A stretch of DNA of 14,981 bases from contig CAMCXJ010000038.1 in NCBI GenBank assembly GCA_945883455.1, positions 1-14,981 on the forward strand, read 5' to 3'. Each line of letters begins with the position of its first letter. Position 1 is the stretch's first letter. Source of the stretch: Prosthecobacter debontii. GTDB lineage: Bacteria > Verrucomicrobiota > Verrucomicrobiia > Verrucomicrobiales > Akkermansiaceae. The notes beneath the pieces are model-generated. The model saw only the letters and a list, made by a program, of their open reading frames with translations. It had not been told where the DNA came from and searched no databases. Positions 13,944-14,981 of this stretch are shown here, one piece after another. Position numbers and translations under genes: made by a program.

Positions 13944-14981
13944 TCAGAGATTGTCCTTGCTGTCGGTTTTTTTGCGGGCGGCTTTCTTGGCAGGTTTTGC
14001 GGCGGCCTTGGCTTTTTCCTTTTCCTCGTCGATCTCGTCGTCGTCGATGGTGTGGGAGAGGATGAACTGAAGATCGTCCACGCCGAGGTTGGAGGCAAAG
14101 CCTTCATCGCCGAGGACGTTGGTGACGAGCTGTGTTTTCTGGTGTTGAAGGATGCGGATTTTCTCCTCTACGGTTTCGCGGGTGAGAAGGCGGTAGGCGA
14201 TGACCTTGTTCTTCTGGCCGATGCGGTGGGTGCGGTCGATGGCCTGGTTCTCGACGGCGGGGTTCCACCATGGATCGTAGAGGATGACGTAGGAGGCGGA
14301 GGTGAGGTTGAGTCCTGCGCCACCGGCTTTGAGCGAGAGCATGAAGACGGATGGGTCTTTCGTTGTTTGGAAACGCTCGATTTCGCCTTTGCGGTCTTTG
14401 GTTTGGCCGGTGAGGTAATGGAAGGGGCGTGCTTCGAGTTCCAGGCGCGCTTTAATGAGGTCGAGCATGGAAACGAACTGGGAGAAGACGAGCACCTTGT
14501 GGCCTTCCTCGTGGAGTTGGTCGAGGAGGTAGAAGAGGGATTCCATCTTGGCGGATTCCTCCTTGAGGTATTTCGGATCGATGAGACCGGGGTGGCAGCA
14601 GATCTGACGGAGGCGCATGAGGCCTTGGAGGATGGCAAAGGAATTTTTCTTCACCGCCTCATCGGAATCGAGGCCGAGCAGAGCTTTTTGGATGCGCTTG
14701 AGTTCGTTTTTGTAGAGTTCGAGCTGGATGCCTTCCATTTTCGAATAGACTTCTTCCTCGGTTCTCGGCGGGAGATCCTGGGCGACTTGGAGTTTCGTGC
14801 GGCGCAGCAGGAAGGGGCGGAGACGTGAAGCGAGGCGTTGTTGGGAAAGGGGGTCTTTCCGTTTGTCGAAGCGCTTCTTGAAGTAGGCGCGAGAACCGAG
14901 GACGCCGGGCATCGCGAAGGCCATCAGCGACCACCTGTCGAGCAGGCGGTTCTCGATGGGTGTGCCGGTGAGGACGAGGCG
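13944..14981 (-). CDS. SNF2-family DNA helicase/ATPase, C-terminal part
   Basis: The frame is open from the window edge, so the N-terminus and the Walker motifs are missing; 345 residues are visible. It enters at RLVLTGTPIENRLLDRWSLM, the SNF2 motif III region, then FLLRRTK. The second RecA lobe follows: KVLVFSQFVSMLDLIKARLE, SLKAGGAGLNLT, and DPWWNPAVENQAIDRTHRIG, which is motif VI with its arginine fingers. RLRQICCHP lies between the lobes. These are Swi2/Snf2-type double-stranded DNA translocase marks, used in bacteria in transcription recycling or chromosome maintenance. The C-terminus carries an acidic patch (DDDEIDEEKEK) and then a Lys/Ala-rich tail (AAAKPAKKAARKK) resembling histone H1 tails, likely a non-specific DNA contact. 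An ATG at 14924 is internal and is not the start. Confidence 0.93.
   Translation of the reverse strand, partial: RLVLTGTPIENRLLDRWSLMAFAMPGVLGSRAYFKKRFDKRKDPLSQQRLASRLRPFLLRRTKLQVAQDLPPRTEEEVYSKMEGIQLELYKNELKRIQKALLGLDSDEAVKKNSFAILQGLMRLRQICCHPGLIDPKYLKEESAKMESLFYLLDQLHEEGHKVLVFSQFVSMLDLIKARLELEARPFHYLTGQTKDRKGEIERFQTTKDPSVFMLSLKAGGAGLNLTSASYVILYDPWWNPAVENQAIDRTHRIGQKNKVIAYRLLTRETVEEKIRILQHQKTQLVTNVLGDEGFASNLGVDDLQFILSHTIDDDEIDEEKEKAKAAAKPAKKAARKKTDSKDNL

Noticed and set aside
13887..14828. Open frame of 313 codons opposite the SNF2 gene
   Set aside because: It is an antisense shadow with low-complexity Val/Glu/Gly content; the SNF2 motifs on the minus strand are unambiguous.

Overview
The window looks like a chromosomal segment from a GC-rich Gram-negative bacterium, most likely of the Verrucomicrobiota. 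This is an inference from the gene set: a DapL-type diaminopimelate pathway, a DUF3127 protein, a ResB/CcsA (System II) cytochrome c maturation pair with a large CcsA N-terminal domain, several lipoproteins of narrow distribution, and few Shine-Dalgarno sites. No tRNA, rRNA, CRISPR array, integrase or transposase was seen.

Layout: a partial DapA-like aldolase (1-292, -); a DUF3127 OB-fold protein with an SSB-like acidic tip (420-803, +); phosphatidylserine decarboxylase (808-1782, -); then a plus-strand operon of a lipoprotein (1832-2419), ccsB/resB (2436-3656) and ccsA (from 3646), originally followed by alkB (6737-7336). Convergent and divergent genes follow: gpmI (-), a histidine-rich membrane hydroxylase (+), a small membrane protein and a lipoprotein (both -), an AlkC/AlkD-like alkylation repair protein and dapL (both -, overlapping at GTGA), a Tat-exported superoxide dismutase (+) and the C-terminal part of a SNF2 helicase (-, cut by the window edge).

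The most unusual part is about 5546-6733. An insertion of about 1 kb sits in the 3' end of ccsA. It is flanked by two diverged copies (50 of 65 bases identical) of the codons for the last CcsA transmembrane helix, sharing a perfect 15-base core. The upstream copy continues in frame into foreign DNA encoding a bacterial PH-like domain plus a C-terminal SHOCT domain, so the reading frame is now a CcsA-PH-SHOCT fusion of 861 residues. The downstream copy is a displaced CcsA C-terminus (35 codons from its first ATG), ending three bases before alkB. The inserted DNA falls to about 22% GC at 6361-6540, whereas a sampled 60-base stretch of ccsA has 58%. The arrangement recalls elements such as e14 in E. 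coli icd, which replace the 3' end of their target gene, but no recombinase is present, so this would be a non-autonomous element, a remnant, or the product of recombination between strains.

The other genes are mostly housekeeping: phosphatidylethanolamine synthesis, glycolysis, lysine/peptidoglycan precursor synthesis, alkylation repair by two independent enzymes, and oxidative stress defence in the envelope.
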